A DNA stretch of 64,000 bases. Origin: Aurantiacibacter spongiae. GTDB taxonomy: Bacteria > Pseudomonadota > Alphaproteobacteria > Sphingomonadales > Sphingomonadaceae. Under the pieces are notes generated by a model. The model did no database searches. It had not been told where the DNA came from and saw nothing but the letters and a program-made list of their open reading frames with translations. Position numbers and translations under genes: made by a program. Below are positions 61,090-64,000 of the stretch, piece by piece (positions within the stretch are counted from its first letter, which is position 1; each line of letters begins with the position of its first letter). The stretch covers positions 868,001 through 932,000 of the forward strand of contig NZ_RPFZ01000001.1 of the NCBI RefSeq assembly GCF_003815535.1. The letters are read 5' to 3'.

Positions 61090-61569
61090 CTAGAGCCCCA
61101 ATTCCGATTGGCGACATGGAGGCGCGGCGGGGATCGGCAATCCATCCGGGTAGGTGAGCCGGAATAGCCGCGATTGAGACACAGGATCGAGCGAGAGCAG
61201 CGTGGGCCACTCGGAACGCAGTTCAACGCTCTGCAAGCGCCATAGCCACCGCTGCGGGTCACGAAAGCGCGCATGGAGAGCCGCATGGCATTTCTTGCAA
61301 GCTGGAAAGAGTTCAGCGGGGCGGTCGTATCGCTCAAGGTGCGCGAATATGTATCCGCTGGTCCGGAGCCGGGCCGGGTCGCTGAAGCCACAGATCGAAC
61401 AGACCGTGGGCCGTGCAATTTGACCGGAGCGGAATAGTGCGTTCTGCACACGCGTCACGGCGCACCGCTCCGCCCAAGACCAACCGTTGTATGGCGTCTC
61501 CCATGGCCGCGCCGAGTTGCTAGTCACAAGCAAAGTCCAAACGCTTCCGAACGTTGCCGAGCAAGCCAT
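61090..61569 (-). CDS. HNH-like zinc-binding protein
   Basis: A 159-aa protein. After PWETPYNGWSWAERCAVTRV it carries a Cys2 pair (TVCSICGFSD), a His-containing stretch (YIFAHLERYDRP) and a second Cys2-His set (FPACKKCHAALHARF). This is the zinc-ribbon/HNH-like layout of a small alphaproteobacterial family usually found on islands and phages. A nuclease activity is possible but the classical HNH Asn is not obvious. The ATG at 61569 lies within the preceding 66-aa gene; an in-frame GTG at 61527 would reduce the overlap. Confidence 0.72.
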   Translation of the reverse strand: MACSATFGSVWTLLVTSNSARPWETPYNGWSWAERCAVTRVQNALFRSGQIARPTVCSICGFSDPARLRTSGYIFAHLERYDRPAELFPACKKCHAALHARFRDPQRWLWRLQSVELRSEWPTLLSLDPVSQSRLFRLTYPDGLPIPAAPPCRQSELGL

Positions 61570-61720
61570 TCAGCGAGGTGATCCCAATGCGAAGCTGGCA
61601 CATGAGTGCACACTGCATGTCCGGGGAATTGTCATTGCTCTGCCCTTCGATGGCGACGGTGTGCATATCTTCGAGCATGGCAGTGATGTCGGCAAACAAA
61701 GCCGGAACGGCGTCGCTCAC
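61520..61720 (-). CDS. Small 66-aa protein coupled to the resolvase
   Basis: Starts at a GTG overlapping the resolvase stop (GTGA). The protein is helical and acidic (FADITAMLEDMHTVAIEGQS; ALMCQLRIGITSLNGLLG). No family recognised. The overlap supports a real gene in the resolvase operon. Confidence 0.6.
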   Translation of the reverse strand: MSDAVPALFADITAMLEDMHTVAIEGQSNDNSPDMQCALMCQLRIGITSLNGLLGNVRKRLDFACD

Positions 61721-62283
61721 GCGGCTTGGCCGTCAGACAGTATTCGATAAACCGAGCTACGGCTAATCTGAAGCCGGGAAGCGATCTCGCAAGCCCGCAC
61801 CCCGGTGGCGTGCAGATCGTGCACCTGCGGTGCCAGACGGCGCGCTGTCGGTGCCCGGCCACGGTATTTGCCGAGCGACTTGGCCTTCGCGATGCCCTCG
61901 CGCTGTCTGACCATTGCCAATTCTCGCTCGAACTGCGCAACCGCGCCGAACATCGTGACGACCAAGCGGCCAGCGGGCGATTTGGTATCCACCGCCTGAC
62001 CGCCGAAATCTAGGATGCGAAGGGCAACGCCCTTGCCTTCAAGTGTCTCGATTATCGCAAGGAGGTCGGCAGTTGACCGCGCTAGGCGGTCGAGCCGCAT
62101 CACGACTAGGGTGTCGCCGTCACGCACGAAGTCGAGACAAGCCGCAAGCTCGTTTCGTTCCGCGACCGACGACACTCGCTCCGTGAACAGTCTTGTGCAA
62201 CCCGTTGCACGGAGTTCGCGTTCTTGGGCTTCAAGCCCGGCGCACTGGTCGGCGGTGGAGACGCGCGCATAGCCAACAAGCAT
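61717..62283 (-). CDS. Serine recombinase/resolvase
   Basis: A 188-aa TnpR/Hin-type resolvase. Catalytic Ser9 lies in VGYARVSTADQ, with the conserved MRLDRLARSTADLL and FGAVAQFERELAMVRQREGI segments. A C-terminal helix-turn-helix (ACEIASRLQISRSSVYRILS) binds its res or cross-over site. GAGGGA precedes the ATG. No transposase gene is nearby, so it may serve island resolution or inversion. One TGCAACCCGTTGCA palindrome falls inside the early coding region. Confidence 0.92.
   Translation of the reverse strand: MLVGYARVSTADQCAGLEAQERELRATGCTRLFTERVSSVAERNELAACLDFVRDGDTLVVMRLDRLARSTADLLAIIETLEGKGVALRILDFGGQAVDTKSPAGRLVVTMFGAVAQFERELAMVRQREGIAKAKSLGKYRGRAPTARRLAPQVHDLHATGVRACEIASRLQISRSSVYRILSDGQAA
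62196..62209. repeat. TGCAACCCGTTGCA palindrome, copy 2
   Basis: Inside the resolvase coding region near its 5' end; identical over 14 bp to copy 3. Confidence 0.6.
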
Positions 62284-62397
62284 CTGATTTCCCTCGTTTG
62301 TTCGAAGGAAAGGCTACCAGCACGACCCGCCTAAGTCACGGAAAAGACTGGATTATTGACCAAAAATCTTGCTGATCTTGGGCGCGGGTGCAGACGG

Positions 62398-63075
62398 TCA
62401 AGCGCCGCTCGATAGCAGTCCCCGCCCACGTCCCGGTGCGCGTGGCTCATCGGTATAAGGTTGCGGCTGGAAGGGCTCGCTTTGGGCAGCGAGGATTGTC
62501 CGGAACCTGCCATACCACTGTTCAAGCGTGGCTACTGCCATTCTCACTTCCGGGGTATTGGGTTTGCATCCGGCAAGATGGTTGAAGAACGTCACACGGA
62601 TGACGGGCTCGTGTAGATCGTTGGTGAATATCTTCAGAGCGATGTTCTTGACCGTCTGCTCATGCCTCTTGGACCCGGAGAGCCCTCCCAATAGCAGGCC
62701 GACCGGACCCAATAGCGCGCCTCCCACGGCTGCGCCCATCAACTGGCTCCCGCGATTGGTAAGTTCTAGCTTGGTGCCATCGCGCTCGATTTCGACTGCG
62801 ACAAGCTGGCTGAAATGGAACACCCGATAGGAACCGCTCACAAGGATCACCGCGAACTGATTAGTATCCGGGTCCATCGCGAGGCTCGCATACTTGTCCG
62901 CCTGATCGAACCGCAGGACTGGCTCGAAGTCCGGTATAGTTGCGATCAGGCCTCCTATCCGGTCGGGCTTGCACTTCTGCCAACGCTGGAAGCGAAGCAC
63001 GACATAGGTCGTAAGCCCAGCCGGGACTGCCGCGCATATAAGCAGAAACAACCATCCCACGATTTCATTTGGCAC
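62398..63075 (-). CDS. Membrane-anchored protein of unknown function
   Basis: A 225-aa protein starting at a GTG with GGGAG 7 nt upstream. A hydrophobic N-terminal helix (WLFLLICAAVPAGLTTYVVL) anchors it. A beta-rich domain follows (FAVILVSGSYRVFHFSQLVA; VEIERDGTKLELTNRG), then a glycine-zipper-like stretch (GAAVGGALLGPVGLLLGGLS) and KIFTNDLHEPVIRVTFFNHL. No family assigned. It is divergent from xre with a candidate operator between them. Confidence 0.68.
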   Translation of the reverse strand: MPNEIVGWLFLLICAAVPAGLTTYVVLRFQRWQKCKPDRIGGLIATIPDFEPVLRFDQADKYASLAMDPDTNQFAVILVSGSYRVFHFSQLVAVEIERDGTKLELTNRGSQLMGAAVGGALLGPVGLLLGGLSGSKRHEQTVKNIALKIFTNDLHEPVIRVTFFNHLAGCKPNTPEVRMAVATLEQWYGRFRTILAAQSEPFQPQPYTDEPRAPGRGRGLLSSGA

Positions 63076-63145
63076 TTCGGAACTCCCTGCGCGACATTTC
63101 CGCTGGAAGCTACGCGACGGTAGTGAAGAACAGGTGTAGACGATA

Positions 63146-63172
63146 AGTGACAATAGATCAGTGATTGTCACT
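63146..63172. promoter_or_regulatory. Inverted repeat, candidate Xre operator
   Basis: Perfect 9-bp arms AGTGACAAT (63146-63154) and ATTGTCACT (63164-63172) separated by 9 bp. It lies 46 bp upstream of xre and between it and the divergent membrane-protein gene, as expected for a phage-type repressor site. Confidence 0.68.
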
Positions 63173-63218
63173 CATCGTCGGTGGACCGATCAGTCACATC
63201 TGGTCCCTATGCTTCCCG

Positions 63219-63425
63219 ATGACGGACATCAGGCAGCGACTAGCCCGAAACGTGGCAAGGCTCCGTAAGGAAGCGGGCTGGTCGCAGGAAGCCTTTGCCG
63301 ATCACGCAGGTATCCACCGCACATACATCAGCGACATCGAGCGGGGGGCTCGCAATCCCACCATCGAGGTGGTGGACCGGATTGCCAAGGCGCTGCGAGT
63401 GAAGCCCGGAGCGTTGCTGGACTGA
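63219..63425 (+). CDS. Xre-family transcriptional regulator (HTH_3)
   Basis: A 68-aa single-domain cro/C1-type DNA-binding protein: the helix-turn-helix is SQEAFADHAGIHRTYISDIE (about residues 22-41), followed by the family's RNPTIEVVDRIAKAL. The ATG at 63219 is preferred over an upstream in-frame start at 63165 that would overlap the palindrome. It probably autoregulates through the inverted repeat at 63146-63172. Confidence 0.88.
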   Translation: MTDIRQRLARNVARLRKEAGWSQEAFADHAGIHRTYISDIERGARNPTIEVVDRIAKALRVKPGALLD

Positions 63426-63438
63426 CAAAGCGGTCTCG

Positions 63439-63452
63439 TGCAACCCGTTGCA
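63439..63452. repeat. TGCAACCCGTTGCA palindrome, copy 3
   Basis: Lies 13 bp beyond the xre stop, identical to the copy inside the resolvase gene. Confidence 0.6.
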
Positions 63453-63574
63453 GTTCTCGCTAGGCTTTATGGCCCTGCGGGACACCGTCTCACTGGCCCA
63501 TTACCCATTTCAGTGGGACACCGGCGCGCTGTCCCGAGGATGTGCCACATGGGCAGGAGCTTTTGAGACCGTCG

Positions 63575-64000
63575 CTAATCCGTGTGGTCGCCGTCGCTCC
63601 GCTCACTCTCTGGCGCAGGATAGACCGCAGTGATCTTGTTTCGGAAGGTTCCTTCCTCTGTGACATAATAGGGATTATCGGCCATGCTCAACTCAACCGT
63701 CATTTTGGCAACCGTGTGCAATCCACACATCTTGAGTTCGGCTGCTGTGGTGTCGAACAGAGCAACGTTGAAACCATCCTCTCCATATCCGCTCTTGTAG
63801 GCGACCCCATCGTAGCCTTTAAGACGAAGCGTCTCCGCGATGACCTGCGTTGGAACATACGTCAGACCGGCGTCACTGCGTTCGACGGGAGCGGAAAACG
63901 CATTGTTGATGTCAGTCCAAACCTGACGCTCAATGTCCTCGTCAGACCAAGCATTTTGCGTTAAGCGCGCAAAGGGTTGAATTAGTTTTTCGGAGCAGTC
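63575..64000 (-). CDS. RES-domain protein, C-terminal part (5' end outside window)
   Basis: An open frame enters from the right edge and ends at TAG (63575-63577), 141 codons. The segment TYVPTQVIAETLRLKGYDGV followed by AYKSGYGEDGFNVALFD is the C-terminal signature of RES-domain proteins (NAD+-degrading toxin superfamily, also found in larger stand-alone proteins). A further 50 residues follow the domain, ending in an acidic Ser/Glu/Asp tail. It converges with xre, which is not the DUF2384-type antitoxin normally paired upstream of RES toxins. The N-terminal half is needed to judge activity. Confidence 0.75.
   Translation of the reverse strand, partial: DCSEKLIQPFARLTQNAWSDEDIERQVWTDINNAFSAPVERSDAGLTYVPTQVIAETLRLKGYDGVAYKSGYGEDGFNVALFDTTAAELKMCGLHTVAKMTVELSMADNPYYVTEEGTFRNKITAVYPAPESERSDGDHTD

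Noticed and set aside
63542-63964. Plus-strand 140-codon frame at the right edge
   Set aside because: It lies over the RES-domain frame on the minus strand, which has a clear family signature.
63219-64000. Xre and RES genes as a classical toxin-antitoxin pair
   Set aside because: The genes converge, and the Xre is a single HTH_3 domain, not the DUF2384 antitoxin type found upstream of RES toxins. Left open until the missing part is read.

Overview
The window looks like the chromosome of an alphaproteobacterium of the Sphingomonadales, most likely a marine Erythrobacteraceae-type organism. The evidence is the high GC content, the large TonB-dependent receptors (TBDRs) of the Caulobacter/Xanthomonas type, the PUL-associated tryptophan-halogenase-like proteins, and catabolic genes whose protein motifs closely follow Caulobacter crescentus xylXABCD. 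Four blocks can be read.

(1) 1-30,050, xylan/xylose utilisation. Secreted glycanases (GH5, GH43, GH3, GH10), an SGNH/SASA-type acetylesterase and a second GH5 lipoprotein cut acetylated xylan or related hemicellulose. A TBDR (16143-19553) takes up oligosaccharides and an MFS sugar porter takes up xylose. A mutarotase and XylB, XylC, XylD, XylX and XylA form a complete Weimberg pathway (D-xylose to xylonolactone, xylonate, 2-keto-3-deoxyxylonate, alpha-ketoglutarate semialdehyde, alpha-ketoglutarate). A LacI-family regulator (xylR) lies inside. Five copies of a palindromic box with core TAGCGCTA precede GH43/xylX, xylR/GH3, the TBDR/halogenase pair, the MFS gene and xylA, so the block reads as one regulon. 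Four tryptophan-halogenase-family flavoproteins (one degenerate) and one Cupin_8/JmjC-like protein sit between receptor and transporter; their role is unknown.

(2) 30,137-38,764, a curli-type functional amyloid cluster on the minus strand: csgF, csgG, two very long curlin-repeat subunits (536 and 609 aa), two short curlin-repeat proteins and two unrecognised exported or membrane proteins. No CsgE, CsgC/CsgH or CsgD was recognised. A tripartite RND efflux system (39,131-44,692, plus strand) follows.

(3) 44,699-57,765, a uronate-polysaccharide locus: an alginate-lyase-fold polysaccharide lyase, KDG kinase, KduD-type reductase, an RpiB-family isomerase (DhuI-like), a LacI regulator, a TRAP transporter (DctM, DctQ, DctP), an FAH-superfamily hydratase, a second TBDR and a divergent exported beta-helix protein. 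A second operator, related to TGACACCGGTGTCA, occurs in front of the isomerase operon and twice between the TBDR and the beta-helix gene. This supports import of oligo-uronides and conversion of unsaturated uronate through DK-II and KDG to KDPG.

(4) 57,782-64,000, a tRNA-Gly(CCC) followed by a visibly AT-richer mobile island: tyrosine integrase with a small overlapping gene, an unrecognised 456-aa protein, an HNH-like zinc protein, a serine resolvase with a coupled 66-aa gene, a membrane-anchored protein, an Xre regulator with a candidate palindromic operator, and a RES-domain protein running off the right edge.

Start sites were chosen from Shine-Dalgarno matches, overlaps with neighbours and N-terminal logic. 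Functions rest on motif recognition by eye, not on searches.
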